A stretch of 37,621 bases of DNA from an uncultured Bacilli bacterium (GTDB lineage: Bacteria > Bacillota_I > Bacilli_A > RF39 > UBA660). The notes beneath the pieces were generated by a model. It saw nothing but the letters and a program-made list of their open reading frames with translations, ran no database searches and was not told the DNA's origin. Positions within the stretch are counted from its first letter, which is position 1. Each line of letters opens with the position of its first letter. A program made the position numbers and the translations under genes. This document shows, one piece after another, positions 27,105-36,586 of the stretch. The stretch covers positions 1-37,621 of the forward strand of contig CANRJW010000010.1 of NCBI GenBank assembly GCA_947631035.1, written 5' to 3'.

Positions 27105-30100
27105 ATGAAATGGTTAGAAGCGTTATTTCCTACTGATTACAATATTAGAGTTTGTGGCTTAACGAAAGAATTAAATGCTTTATATTTATTTACTATTTTT
27201 CAAAACCAAAAGCAAAAAGAACATTTATTGGTCGTTACAAATTCTTTATATGAAAGTAATCAACTTTATTCTCTTTTAAGTACATATACGGACGATGTGC
27301 TTCTTTTTCCTATGGATGATTTTTTGTCAACAGTTGCTTTAGCAATTTCTCCAGATTTAAAAATTAAACGTTTGGAAACATTAAATAAGATTCAAGAGAA
27401 AAAATATATTGTGATTACTAATTTAATGGGTTATTTAAAGTTTTTGCCTTCTAAAGAAAATCAAAGACATCAAGAATTGCAATTAAAAGTGGGAGAGGAA
27501 AAAACAAGAGAAGATATTATTACACAATTAGAACAATATGGTTATACGAAAGATTCTTTGGTAAGTTCTACAGGAACTTATGCTGTACGTGGTTTTATTT
27601 TGGATATTTTTTCTACATTTTTAGAGCATCCGGTACGTATTGAGTTTTTTGGAGATACGATTGATTCTATTCGTTCTTTTGACGAAGATACTCAACTTTC
27701 TTTAGAAACTTTGAAGGAAATTACCGTTTATCCATATGATGAGATTATAAAAGACGAACATAATTCTTTACTTGATTCTTTGGACAATCCTTTGGTCTGT
27801 TTTTGCGATTATCAACAAATTGAAGTTGCTTATAAAAAATTATGTGAAGATATACTGGAGTATAAAGAAAGTAATCATGTTTCACAAGAAACAGAGTATA
27901 TGTACAAGTTAGAAGATTTCAAGATTACTAGGCAAATTTTTATTGATAATTTGGAAAATAAGAGTACAAACGGTTATCCTGTTGTTAAATTTCAGTCCTT
28001 GGAAATAGAAAATTTTCGCTCTAATTTTAGTCTTTTAGAAGAAAAAGTAAATGGCTGGTTGTTTCAAAAGAAAACGGTACTCTTTTATTTATCAAGAGAA
28101 AATCAAATTAAACAAATGAAAGAATTATTTCCCAGTGCTCATATTTTAAAGGAAAATGCTTCTATTATAGAAAATGAAATTAATATAGTAGCTAAAAAAA
28201 TAAACCATGGTTTTATGCTCAATCATTATGTTGTTATTTCTGAATTTGATATAGAACAGGTGAATAATTCGGCGATTAAATATAAAAATACTTTAAAAAT
28301 GGGGAAAAAAGTAAATGCTTTAGATAATTTGAATTTAGGGGACTATGTAGTTCATAGAAGTCATGGTATTGGCATTTACAATGGTGTTGTGACTTTAAAA
28401 CAGGGGACGTTAGAAAAAGATTATATTCAAATTAATTATTTGGGTAATGATAAAGTTTATATTCCCGTTGAAAAAATATCCACTATTTTTAAGTATACGG
28501 ATAAAGATGGGGCAAAACCTAAAATTAATAAGTTAAATAGTACTGCATGGGAACTAAAAAAACGTCAAGTTCAAAAGAAAATCAAGGATATTTCTGAAGA
28601 ACTTATGCATTTGTATGCCATTCGTCATCAAACGAAGGGTGTTGCATACTTAGATTATCCTATGGAAGATTTATTTGCGATGGAATTTCCATATGAAGAA
28701 ACAAAGGATCAATTAAAGGCCATAAATGATGTGCAAAACGATTTAAGAAGTCCTGTACCAATGGATCGTTTACTTTGCGGGGATGTTGGTTTTGGGAAAA
28801 CGGAAGTGGCTTTTCGAGCTATGTTTAAGACTATTTTAAATAATAAACAAGTTTTATATCTATGTCCTACCACCATCTTATCCAAGCAACAATATACTTC
28901 TGCTTTGCAACGTTTTTCTTCTTATCCTATTGAGATGGCATTATTAAATCGCTTTACTTCTTCAAAAGAGGTCAAACGAATTTTAGAAGATTTAAAAAAT
29001 GGGAAGATTGATATTGTTTTTGGTACCCATCGTTTGTTAAGTAATGATGTGGTTTGCAAAGATTTAGGTTTACTTGTTGTGGATGAAGAGCAACGTTTTG
29101 GAGTTACTCATAAAGAAAGAATTAAAGAATTTCGAAATGATGTTAATGTTCTTACGTTATCGGCTACCCCGATTCCTAGGACTATGAAGATGGCCATGAG
29201 TGGTTTAAGAGATTTGTCAATCATTGATACGGCACCAGTGAATCGCTATCCGGTGCAAACTTATGTGATTGCAGAAAATGATTTAATTGTTAAAGATGCC
29301 ATTTATAAAGAACTAGCTAGAAATGGTCAAACGTTTATTTTATACAATAAAGTGGCTTCGATTGAAGAATTTTCTAACAAACTGAATCGATTGGTTCCGG
29401 AAGCCAGAATCTGTTTTGCTCATGGACAAATGACGAAACAAGAACTGGATACGATTATGGAATCATTTGTTGCACATGAATTTGATATTTTGGTTTGTAC
29501 AACGATTATTGAAACAGGAATTGATATTCCCAATGCCAACACTTTAATTATTTATGATGCAGATCATTTTGGGTTAAGTCAGCTTTATCAAATTCGAGGA
29601 CGTGTTGGTAGAAGTGATAAAATTGCTTATGCTTATCTTTTGTATGACAATAAAAAGGTTTTAAATGATATTGCAGTGAAACGTTTACAAACGATTAAGG
29701 ATTTCACCGAACTTGGAAGTGGATATCGTATTGCCATGCGTGATTTGTCTTTACGTGGAGCTGGAGATATTTTAGGCAGTGAACAAGCAGGATTTATTGA
29801 TACCGTGGGAATTTCTTTATATACAAAAATGGTCGAAGAAGAAATCAAGAGATTAAATGGAGAAGAAATTCCAGAGGAAGATTTGGATGCTAAATCACTT
29901 GTTAATGTAAGTACGCATATTAGTGATGCTTATGTTAGTGACGAAGAGGTTAAAATTGAAATTCACCAATTAATTAACGAAGTAGAAGATGAAAGTTCAT
30001 TAAATCGTATTAAAGGTATATTAGAAGACCGTTTTGGTAAGATTACTGAAGATATGGAAATCTATATGTATGAAGAGTGGTTTGAGAAACTGGCTAAAAA

Positions 30101-30347
30101 GTTAGAGATTAGTAGTGTTAAACAAACAGAACGTTTAGTAGAAATAGAAATTCCTGAAAAGTATTCTTCTTTGGTTAAAGGGGATAAGTTATTTTTTGAA
30201 GCCTATAATATTAATCCAAGTTTTACTTTTAAATATGTGAATAAAAGAATTCAAATTTCACTACTACTTAAAAGAGGTGATAAACATTTCTTGTATTCAT
30301 TCGTACCATTATTAGAACTTATTTTAAATGATGTAAAAGATGCCTAA
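27105..30347 (+). CDS. mfd: Transcription-repair coupling factor Mfd
   Basis: DNA translocase that removes stalled RNA polymerase and recruits UvrA. The N-terminal UvrB-like part, the polymerase-interacting domain (LGDYVVHRSHGIGIYNG), the RecG-like helicase (GDVGFGKTEVAF, DEEQRFG, SATPIPRTM, RGRVGRSDK) and the C-terminal D7 domain are all present. The start is ATG 27105, with AGGTGA five bases upstream. About 1080 residues is slightly short for the family (about 1150). The small gene fin, found between pth and mfd in Bacillus, is absent. Confidence 0.96.
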   Translation: MKWLEALFPTDYNIRVCGLTKELNALYLFTIFQNQKQKEHLLVVTNSLYESNQLYSLLSTYTDDVLLFPMDDFLSTVALAISPDLKIKRLETLNKIQEKKYIVITNLMGYLKFLPSKENQRHQELQLKVGEEKTREDIITQLEQYGYTKDSLVSSTGTYAVRGFILDIFSTFLEHPVRIEFFGDTIDSIRSFDEDTQLSLETLKEITVYPYDEIIKDEHNSLLDSLDNPLVCFCDYQQIEVAYKKLCEDILEYKESNHVSQETEYMYKLEDFKITRQIFIDNLENKSTNGYPVVKFQSLEIENFRSNFSLLEEKVNGWLFQKKTVLFYLSRENQIKQMKELFPSAHILKENASIIENEINIVAKKINHGFMLNHYVVISEFDIEQVNNSAIKYKNTLKMGKKVNALDNLNLGDYVVHRSHGIGIYNGVVTLKQGTLEKDYIQINYLGNDKVYIPVEKISTIFKYTDKDGAKPKINKLNSTAWELKKRQVQKKIKDISEELMHLYAIRHQTKGVAYLDYPMEDLFAMEFPYEETKDQLKAINDVQNDLRSPVPMDRLLCGDVGFGKTEVAFRAMFKTILNNKQVLYLCPTTILSKQQYTSALQRFSSYPIEMALLNRFTSSKEVKRILEDLKNGKIDIVFGTHRLLSNDVVCKDLGLLVVDEEQRFGVTHKERIKEFRNDVNVLTLSATPIPRTMKMAMSGLRDLSIIDTAPVNRYPVQTYVIAENDLIVKDAIYKELARNGQTFILYNKVASIEEFSNKLNRLVPEARICFAHGQMTKQELDTIMESFVAHEFDILVCTTIIETGIDIPNANTLIIYDADHFGLSQLYQIRGRVGRSDKIAYAYLLYDNKKVLNDIAVKRLQTIKDFTELGSGYRIAMRDLSLRGAGDILGSEQAGFIDTVGISLYTKMVEEEIKRLNGEEIPEEDLDAKSLVNVSTHISDAYVSDEEVKIEIHQLINEVEDESSLNRIKGILEDRFGKITEDMEIYMYEEWFEKLAKKLEISSVKQTERLVEIEIPEKYSSLVKGDKLFFEAYNINPSFTFKYVNKRIQISLLLKRGDKHFLYSFVPLLELILNDVKDA

Positions 30348-30353
30348 TTTACC

Positions 30354-30382
30354 GCATATTTCCTCTTAAATTATCCAAACTA
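30354..30382 (+). promoter_or_regulatory. Candidate forespore (sigma-G/F-type) promoter of spoVT
   Basis: GCATA (30354-30358), a 17-base spacer and CAAACTA (30376-30382) match sigma-G consensus GHATR-N17/18-CATWHTA with one mismatch. B. subtilis spoVT is a sigma-G gene. The predicted start lies very close to the ribosome site (GAGGAG at 30391-30396), and AT-rich DNA makes chance matches common. Confidence 0.35.
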
Positions 30383-30406
30383 ATTTTGTAGAGGAGTTGT
30401 GATACT

Positions 30407-30928
30407 TTGAAGTCAACGGGTGTTATTCGAAGAATTGATGAATTAGGTCGAATTGTGTTACCAAAAGAAATTCGTCGTAATTTAAAGATTCGTGAAGGTG
30501 AAAATTTAGAAATTTTTGTTGAGGATAATAAAGTTATTTTAAAAAAATATTCCAAAATTAAGGATTATCGTGAGACGATTCATACGATTTGTGAATTGGT
30601 TACGAGTGTGTATGATTTGAATTTACTGGTAACAGATCGAGATAGAGTGGTTTATGCCAATCAATTTCTCGCTTTTTCGGATGTAGAATTGGATAAGAAA
30701 TTATTAAATTATATTCATAATCGTGAAAGTGTTCTAAATAATGAGTTACAAACATATACTTTTAAAAAGGAAGAGTTAAGTGGGTATTTTTTTATTCAAC
30801 CGATTATTTCTTCAACAGATTGTTTGGGATTGCTTATTTTATATGCGAGTGAGCCTATTTTGGAGGAATATAAGCATTTACTGAAATTTGTGTCAAATTT
30901 AATTGTCAGTAAAGTCGATATTGCTTGA
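30407..30928 (+). CDS. spoVT: Stage V sporulation regulator SpoVT
   Basis: AbrB-family DNA-binding domain at 1-50 (MKSTGVIRRIDELGRIVLPK, with IREGENLEIFVE) followed by a GAF-like domain. This arrangement is SpoVT, which in Bacillus adjusts forespore sigma-G genes. The start is TTG, with GAGGAG upstream; the N-terminus then aligns with SpoVT. The 173 residues and the position after mfd match Bacillus. Confidence 0.9.
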   Translation: MKSTGVIRRIDELGRIVLPKEIRRNLKIREGENLEIFVEDNKVILKKYSKIKDYRETIHTICELVTSVYDLNLLVTDRDRVVYANQFLAFSDVELDKKLLNYIHNRESVLNNELQTYTFKKEELSGYFFIQPIISSTDCLGLLILYASEPILEEYKHLLKFVSNLIVSKVDIA

Positions 30929-30953
30929 ATTTAAAAATTCTTTATGTTACGAT
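30925..30953 (+). promoter_or_regulatory. Promoter of the metG T-box transcript
   Basis: TTGAAT (30925-30930) overlaps the spoVT stop codon and is 17 bases from TACGAT (30948-30953), which has TGT in front (extended -10). Confidence 0.5.
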
Positions 30954-30959
30954 ACAGAT

Positions 30960-31155
30960 AATTAATGAAGAAGGAAAGAGTAATACTTTTCGTTTGTGAG
31001 AAGAGAGTTTACGTTTGGTGAAAGTAAATACAAAAGAAAGTATGAACATGGTTCTGGAGTTAAATCGAAGACTTCACGTTACGAAGAAAAGAGCATGATT
31101 TAATCATGAATTAAGGTGGTACCGCGGTTTTTCGCCCTTAGTTTATGATTTTTTT
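30960..31155 (+). promoter_or_regulatory. T-box riboswitch controlling metG
   Basis: The T-box sequence AAGGTGGTACCGCGG lies at 31113-31127. Upstream, GGTGAAA and GAACATGG belong to stem I. The likely Met specifier is AUG at 31048-31050 (31042-31044 is another option). The terminator pairs ATCATGAATTAAGG (from 31103) with CCTTAGTTTATGAT and runs into T7. Uncharged tRNA-Met would stabilise the antiterminator and allow metG transcription. Confidence 0.92.
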
Positions 31156-31175
31156 GTTTTTTAGGAGGAAAGAAA

Positions 31176-32696
31176 ATGAAAGAAAAATATTACATTTCAA
31201 CAGCAATTGCTTATACGTCTGGAAAACCTCATATTGGGAATACGTATGAAATTGTCCTTGCGGATGCAATTGCTCGTTATAAAAGGCTAAAAGGATTTGA
31301 TGTTTATTTTCAAACTGGTACGGATGAACATGGAGAAAAAATTGAATTAAAGGCCAAAGAAGCTGGTTTAACACCAAAAGAGTTTGTAGATAATGTCTCT
31401 GGCGTTATTAAGAATATCTGGGATATTATGAATACAAGTTATGATCGATTTGTGAGAACAACAGACGTGCAACATGAGAAAGTTGTCCAAAAAATCTTTA
31501 AGAAAATGTATGATAAGGGCGATATTTATCTTGGTGAATATCAAGGTCTTTATTGTACTCCTTGTGAATCTTTTTGGACAGAATCTCAACTTGTAGATGG
31601 AAAGTGTCCAGATTGTGGACGAGAAGTGGAATTAAAGAAAGAGGAAGCGTACTTCTTCCGATTAAGTAAATATCAAGATAAGTTAATGGAGTACATTGAA
31701 AGTCATCCCCATTTTATTGAACCAGAATCTCGAAAAAATGAAATGATTAATAACTTCTTAAAACCTGGTTTACAAGATTTATGTGTTTCTAGAACTTCTT
31801 TTGATTGGGGAATACCGGTTGATTTTGATAGCAAACACATTGTTTATGTTTGGTTGGATGCTCTAACGAATTATATTACGAATATTGGGTATGATCCAGA
31901 TGGAAGCAGTGAAGAGTTTCATAAACTTTGGCCAGCGGATTTGCATTTGATTGGAAAAGATATTATTCGTTTTCATACACTTTATTGGCCATGTTTTCTA
32001 ATGAGTCTAGATTTGCCTTTACCAAAACAAGTTTTTGGCCATCCTTGGCTTATTATGAGCGATGGCAAAATGAGTAAGAGTAAGGGAAATGTCATCTATG
32101 CCGATGATTTGGTGAACGAATTTGGTGTTGATGCTGTTCGTTATTACATGTTACATGAAATTCCTTTTTCCAGTGATGGCGTGTTTACAAGGGATTTGTT
32201 AATCGAACGAATTAATGGGGATTTAGTGAATATTTTAGGAAATTTAGTAAATCGTACCATTTCCATGGGACAAAAATATTTTGAAGGTCACATTGAAAAT
32301 AAGAAAGTTACAGAAGATGTGGATCAAGAGTTATTAGCAATGGTTTCTCGTTTAGAAGAAAAGGTTGAAGAAAAGATGAATCGTTTAGAAATTGGAGCAG
32401 CCATTGATGAAATTTTTGAAGTTTTAAGAAGAAGTAATAAATATATCGATGAAACTACACCTTGGGTTCTTGCTAAAGAGGAAGAGAAAAAGAATCGTTT
32501 GGAAACCGTTTTGTATAACTTACTAGAGTCTATTCGCGTTTGTGCTGTATTCTTATTTCCTTTCTTACCGGAGACAAGTAAATGTATTTTAATACAACTT
32601 CATACGGATAATGAATCTATGGCTTTTCAAGAGTCAACAACTTATGATTTAAATCAACCAGAAATTTTATTTCAAAGAATTGATGCAACAAAATAA
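31176..32696 (+). CDS. metG: Methionyl-tRNA synthetase
   Basis: Charges tRNA-Met. The HIGH-type motif is HIGN at 19-22, KMSKSKGN is near 298, and a zinc knuckle (CTPC and CPDC) is in the connective domain. The 506 residues cover the catalytic and anticodon domains but not the C-terminal tRNA-binding/dimerisation domain found in B. subtilis MetS, which is about 660 residues. AGGAGG precedes the ATG. It is regulated by the T-box immediately upstream. Confidence 0.96.
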   Translation: MKEKYYISTAIAYTSGKPHIGNTYEIVLADAIARYKRLKGFDVYFQTGTDEHGEKIELKAKEAGLTPKEFVDNVSGVIKNIWDIMNTSYDRFVRTTDVQHEKVVQKIFKKMYDKGDIYLGEYQGLYCTPCESFWTESQLVDGKCPDCGREVELKKEEAYFFRLSKYQDKLMEYIESHPHFIEPESRKNEMINNFLKPGLQDLCVSRTSFDWGIPVDFDSKHIVYVWLDALTNYITNIGYDPDGSSEEFHKLWPADLHLIGKDIIRFHTLYWPCFLMSLDLPLPKQVFGHPWLIMSDGKMSKSKGNVIYADDLVNEFGVDAVRYYMLHEIPFSSDGVFTRDLLIERINGDLVNILGNLVNRTISMGQKYFEGHIENKKVTEDVDQELLAMVSRLEEKVEEKMNRLEIGAAIDEIFEVLRRSNKYIDETTPWVLAKEEEKKNRLETVLYNLLESIRVCAVFLFPFLPETSKCILIQLHTDNESMAFQESTTYDLNQPEILFQRIDATK

Positions 32697-32746
32697 AAGT
32701 AGGGTTTCTAAAAAAACTGTAATTAAAATCAGCGCTTAAAAGAAAT

Positions 32747-32787
32747 AAAAAATCCCATTGTCTTTTTAAAACAATAGGATTTTTTTA
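32747..32787. terminator. Bidirectional terminator between metG and the convergent surface gene
   Basis: AAATCCCATTGT and ACAATAGGATTT pair with one mismatch around a 9-base loop. T runs on both strands serve metG from the left and the minus-strand gene from the right. Confidence 0.8.
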
Positions 32788-32790
32788 GGT

Positions 32791-34206
32791 TTACCATCTA
32801 TCACAAGTTAAATTGTATTCTTGACATAGTTTTTCGGTTAATAAAGTTGGTTCTTCTGGTCCTTCTCCACAAGCTCCAGAAATATGATAAGAGTTTTTGA
32901 AAATGTTTTCTATTTGTTTATCCATTTGGTTAAGTTGTTTCTTTAATCCATCTTCTAATTCTTGGAAAGGATTTTTTCCTTCATAATAAAGAACAAGATA
33001 GTTATAATGATATTCAAATTTGTGTTCTGAAAAACTATAAGTAAAGTTGCTAATGCCGGGTAATTTCTTTTTAGAAATTTCTTTTAGTTTTTCTTCAGCG
33101 GTTTTTTCACTATTTTCATCATATTCTATTTGGTTTTCTTTGTTATTAAAATCTTCAATTGTATCCTTATCTTCAAGGAATAAATTATTATTATCTACAT
33201 CATCCGGAAAAAGTTCTTCTAAGTTTGTTGAAAAACATTTCCAACCACACATGGTTCCATATCCAGCAACTTGTATCATTATGTTGTCGTTTAAGTTAAT
33301 TTTTGAAAGTGTCGATGTAAGGTTAGCATTTGAATCCTTGTCCTCTTTTTTATCTGTTTCACTATTTGAATTTGGATTGTTATCTGAGTTATCGCTTGGT
33401 TTTGTTTCTTGAGTATCCTTTGAATTCTCTTTTGAATTCTCTTTAGAATTTTCTTTTTCTTCAATAGCCTCCCATTTTGCTTTTAAAGTGATATCCTCTG
33501 TTATTTTCGTATTAAAATTGAATTTTTTTCCATTTAATTGCCATTCAACAAATTTATACCCGTCCTTGGTTGGATTCGTAGGTTTGGCTACTTTATCACT
33601 TTTATTTATAACTTGACTTTCTATTTTACTTCCACCATCGCTATCAAACGATACCAAAAATTTTTCGTTTTGGGTATTTTCCTCTTTTAAAATTTCTTCC
33701 TCATTCATATATTCTTTAAAATTAACATATACAGAATAGTTTACTTCATATTTGGAATTTTCTTTTAGGTAATCTAGAATATTTTCATTCGTTACAGTAT
33801 TACTATCAGTAGTTATTTCGAGATTTTCAAAACCTACATTATTGTCTCGGGCTGTTTCGCACAATTCTAGTAAAACTTGATATAAATCTTTATCTACAAA
33901 ATCTAAATCTTTATAAAAAGTTTTTGCATCATCGTTTATTAACTCATATCCGATGACTTTATTCGTTTGTTCTCCACATACTTTTTCATTGTTGTTTTTA
34001 TCTTGGCATAAGTAGTATTCTTCTTTAAAAGTAAGTTTTACAAAAGGATTAATTTTCACATACATGCTATGGGTTTCTTCTTGGTAATTTGGAGTTGTTT
34101 CTTTTTTATTCATATTTAAGACGATGCATGTAATTCCAATTGCTATAACGATTATGACACCACCAATAATAGCGAGTAACTTTTTATTTTTTAACATCTT
34201 TTTCAT
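32791..34206 (-). CDS. Membrane-anchored surface protein with RsgI-like domain and InlB-type repeat
   Basis: The 471-residue product has one N-terminal transmembrane segment (11-30). Residues about 48-145 resemble the extracellular domain of RsgI-type anti-sigma factors: MYVKINPFVKLTF, then KVIGYELINDDAK, then a helical region. Residues 183-247 are one InlB B-repeat/Listeria-Bacteroides repeat (FDSDGGSKIESQVI to LKAKWEA). A low-complexity KENSKENSKE linker and a Cys-containing C-terminal domain (GTMCGWKC, SGACGEG, CDRW) follow. No cytoplasmic sigma-binding domain is seen, so it is not a full RsgI. The gene faces against replication and splits the usual metG-tatD pair. Function unknown; signalling or surface binding is inferred. 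Confidence 0.75.
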   Translation of the reverse strand: MKKMLKNKKLLAIIGGVIIVIAIGITCIVLNMNKKETTPNYQEETHSMYVKINPFVKLTFKEEYYLCQDKNNNEKVCGEQTNKVIGYELINDDAKTFYKDLDFVDKDLYQVLLELCETARDNNVGFENLEITTDSNTVTNENILDYLKENSKYEVNYSVYVNFKEYMNEEEILKEENTQNEKFLVSFDSDGGSKIESQVINKSDKVAKPTNPTKDGYKFVEWQLNGKKFNFNTKITEDITLKAKWEAIEEKENSKENSKENSKDTQETKPSDNSDNNPNSNSETDKKEDKDSNANLTSTLSKINLNDNIMIQVAGYGTMCGWKCFSTNLEELFPDDVDNNNLFLEDKDTIEDFNNKENQIEYDENSEKTAEEKLKEISKKKLPGISNFTYSFSEHKFEYHYNYLVLYYEGKNPFQELEDGLKKQLNQMDKQIENIFKNSYHISGACGEGPEEPTLLTEKLCQEYNLTCDRW

Positions 34207-34271
34207 ACTTTCACACCTTTCTATATTGAAAAATAAAAAGAGACATAATATGTACTTCTGTTTACAAGGTC

Positions 34272-34301
34272 ATTGTATCATAAAAGTTAAAAAACTATCA
34301 A
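34272..34301 (-). promoter_or_regulatory. Promoter of the RsgI-like surface gene
   Basis: Minus-strand TTGATA (34296-34301), an 18-base spacer and TACAAT (34272-34277), one mismatch each. A leader of about 60 bases precedes the start. Confidence 0.65.
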
Positions 34302-34356
34302 GTTAGAGAATCCTTTAAAAATTTGTTAGGTAATCTTTTCATATAAAATGCTTTTA

Positions 34357-34385
34357 TTGAATCCCTTTTTAAAATTTTGTATGAT
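34357..34385 (+). promoter_or_regulatory. Promoter of tatD
   Basis: TTGAAT (34357-34362), a 17-base spacer and TATGAT (34380-34385) lie 36 bases before tatD. The divergent gap 34207-34420 holds this promoter and the one for the surface gene, and nothing else recognisable. Confidence 0.55.
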
Positions 34386-34420
34386 TATTTTGTTGATAAA
34401 AATAAAGGAGGTCAATTTAT

Positions 34421-35167
34421 ATGTTTTGTGATACCCATTGTCATTTGTTTAAAGAATATTATGAAGATATTGATGGGATTTTAAAAAATGCTCAGGAACA
34501 TTTCGTAAATCGATTTATTAATGCTGGATGTGATCGAAAAAGTAATGAAGAAGTTTTGGAAACCATTAAGTTTTCCAATGTTTATGGGGCAATTGGAATC
34601 CATCCCGAAGATGTTTTAAATTATACTGAAGAAGATTTAGCGTTTATCGAGGAAAATTTGAAAAACGAAAAAATTGTGGCAATTGGAGAAATTGGTTTAG
34701 ATTATCATTATGGAAAGGAAACAAGGGAAGAGCAATTAATTCTCTTTGAAAAACAACTTTCCCTTGCGGAAAAATACAAAATTCCTGTTGTTGTGCATTC
34801 AAGGGAAGCAACTGAAGATACGATTGCTTTATTAAAAAAGTATCCTGTAAAAGGTGTTATTCATTCTTTTAGTGGGTCTTTGGAAATAGCAAGAATTTAT
34901 ATTCAAATGGGCTTTTTGCTTGGCATTAATGGTGTTATTACCTTCAAAAATTGTCATTTAAAGGATGTCATAAAAGAAATTGATGTACATAATCTTGTAT
35001 TGGAAACGGATTCTCCTTATTTAACACCTGTTCCTTTTCGAGGAGAAAAAAATGATCCAAGTAAGGTGTTTACTATTGCAAAATTTGTTGGGGAAGTGAA
35101 GGAAATTTCTTTAGACGAATTAGCAAACATTACCAATGAAAATATAAAGCGAATTTTTGACATTTAA
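34421..35167 (+). CDS. tatD: TatD-family metal-dependent DNase
   Basis: TIM-barrel amidohydrolase family with 3'-5' exonuclease activity. The metal ligands are visible in THCHL (residues 5-9), GEIGLDYHY, VVHSREA, HSFSG and ETDSPYL. The 248 residues match yabD of B. subtilis, which also follows metS. AAGGAGG precedes the ATG. Confidence 0.93.
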   Translation: MFCDTHCHLFKEYYEDIDGILKNAQEHFVNRFINAGCDRKSNEEVLETIKFSNVYGAIGIHPEDVLNYTEEDLAFIEENLKNEKIVAIGEIGLDYHYGKETREEQLILFEKQLSLAEKYKIPVVVHSREATEDTIALLKKYPVKGVIHSFSGSLEIARIYIQMGFLLGINGVITFKNCHLKDVIKEIDVHNLVLETDSPYLTPVPFRGEKNDPSKVFTIAKFVGEVKEISLDELANITNENIKRIFDI

Positions 35168-35220
35168 GGTTATCTTTGATAAAATGAAATTGAGGAATAT
35201 AATGCGAGGTGAAGTAAAAA

Positions 35221-35757
35221 ATGCCACAGTTTTTTCAATCATTCAAAAAAGTTTTTCAAGTTACTTTACTTGTATTATTAGTAATCTTTGTTGAATCTAG
35301 TAATAATATGAAACAAACGAAAGTTTTAAATGATAATTATAATAAATCAATTGATTTAGCAACGATGGCTTTGAAGTTACAAGAAGATATTAAAAATGAT
35401 TTGTATGGAGCAAAAAGTACACTAACAGGGGATTTAACCAGTTATCTACCTACTTGTCCACTATGTAGTGGAAAGCTTGCTTGTTTACCAAGATATAACG
35501 TATTGGATGGAACCGAAACGTATCAAGATATTTCTTATGGAGAAGTAAAAATTGTTGCTTCTAGTAAGAATTTATCTTGTGGGTCTATTGTGCGTTTAAA
35601 TAATACGAAATTATCAAAAGATCCTATTCTTGCTATTGTTCTTGATCGTGGTGTTCTTGGAAATGATTTGGATTTATTAACGTCTGATGCCACTTATGCT
35701 GCGTATGTCGGACGCTCTGTTGTTTCGTATGACGTTTTAAGAAATGGATGGCAATAA
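35221..35757 (+). CDS. 3D-domain-like cell-wall protein in the yabE position
   Basis: The 178-residue protein has one N-terminal hydrophobic segment (about 12-25) and a coil-like stretch. The C-terminal domain has the features of a double-psi barrel 3D domain: KIVASSKNLSCGSIVRLN and then VLDRGVLGNDLDLL, which supplies three Asp. Such proteins act on peptidoglycan. It has the place of yabE between tatD and ksgA but lacks the DUF348 and G5 domains of YabE, and has a CPLCSGKLAC Cys cluster. rnmV, the next gene in Bacillus, is missing. Family assignment is by motif and context. Confidence 0.65.
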   Translation: MPQFFQSFKKVFQVTLLVLLVIFVESSNNMKQTKVLNDNYNKSIDLATMALKLQEDIKNDLYGAKSTLTGDLTSYLPTCPLCSGKLACLPRYNVLDGTETYQDISYGEVKIVASSKNLSCGSIVRLNNTKLSKDPILAIVLDRGVLGNDLDLLTSDATYAAYVGRSVVSYDVLRNGWQ

Positions 35758-35767
35758 GCCATTTTTT
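35748..35767 (+). terminator. Terminator with the stop codon in its loop
   Basis: ATGGC and GCCAT form a 5-bp stem around the loop AATAA, which contains the TAA stop (35755-35757). T6 follows. The short stem may give only partial termination before ksgA. Confidence 0.6.
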
Positions 35768-35781
35768 AAGTTGGTGATTTG

Positions 35782-36570
35782 ATGGAATCTATTAAAGCGC
35801 AAAAAAAGTATGGACAAAATTTTTTAAAAGATACAGAAATTTTAAGAAGAATAGCTGATAGTGTTTTGGTTCGGCCAGACGATTTGATTTTGGAAATTGG
35901 ACCTGGAATGGGAGCTTTAACAAGTGAACTTATCAAAAAGAATTCTTATTTACTTTGTTATGAAATTGATGAGCGAATGAAACCTTATCTAAATCGCTTT
36001 GAAAACGAGAAATGTCATATTCTTTATGGTGACTTTTTACAACAGGATATTGCTATGAATATAAAAGATATTCCCTATAAAAATTTGTATGTGGTAGCAA
36101 ATATTCCTTATTATATTACGTCTCCTATTCTTACTAAGTTAATGGAATTGGAAATTCCTATACAAAAAATTGTTTTGTTGGTTCAAAAAGAATTTGGCAT
36201 GCGTTTATGTGCAGAAGAAAATCATAAAGATTATAATGCTTTTACTTTGTATGTGAATATGAAGTATGATGCTTCTATCTTATTTGAAGTAGGTAAGAAA
36301 TCTTTCGAACCTGTTCCTAAAGTAGATAGTGTTGTAATAGAATTGGTCAGAAATGAAAAAAAAGAAATTTTGGATAAAAAGTTTTATTTGCAATTTATTA
36401 AAGATGCTTTTCAAAATAAAAGAAAAACCTTAAAAAATAATATGAAACATTATGATTTTAATAAGATTTTTTCCATTTTAAATCAATTGGGCTATAAAGA
36501 AAATGTTCGTGCGGAGGAAATCAAGAAAGAAGATTTTATAAAATTAGCTAATCTTTATAGGATGAAGTAA
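35782..36570 (+). CDS. ksgA: 16S rRNA dimethyladenosine transferase
   Basis: KsgA (RsmA) dimethylates A1518 and A1519 of 16S rRNA. KYGQNFLKD, the SAM loop LEIGPGMGAL, and catalytic NIPYYI are present, followed by FxPxPKVDS-type FEPVPKVDS. The 262 residues are normal. I chose ATG 35782 with GGTGA upstream; the frame opens three bases earlier at TTG. Confidence 0.96.
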   Translation: MESIKAQKKYGQNFLKDTEILRRIADSVLVRPDDLILEIGPGMGALTSELIKKNSYLLCYEIDERMKPYLNRFENEKCHILYGDFLQQDIAMNIKDIPYKNLYVVANIPYYITSPILTKLMELEIPIQKIVLLVQKEFGMRLCAEENHKDYNAFTLYVNMKYDASILFEVGKKSFEPVPKVDSVVIELVRNEKKEILDKKFYLQFIKDAFQNKRKTLKNNMKHYDFNKIFSILNQLGYKENVRAEEIKKEDFIKLANLYRMK

Positions 36571-36580
36571 CATCCTTTTT
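36560..36580 (+). terminator. ksgA terminator with the stop codon in its loop
   Basis: GGATG (36560-36564) and CATCC (36571-36575) pair around AAGTAA, which holds the TAA stop. T5 follows. Confidence 0.65.
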
Positions 36581-36586
36581 ATTTGG

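Noticed and set aside
27878-27893. TGTTTCACAAGAAACA in mfd as a third parS
   Set aside because: Two mismatches in the central bases of one half-site; more likely chance, though weak binding is possible.
30236-30244. TTATTCACA (minus strand) in mfd as a DnaA box
   Set aside because: Non-consensus fourth position, isolated, and expected by chance in AT-rich DNA.
35176-35203. TTGATA-16-TATAAT as promoter of the 3D-domain gene
   Set aside because: Good hexamers, but the predicted start falls inside the ribosome site, so it would remove the Shine-Dalgarno.
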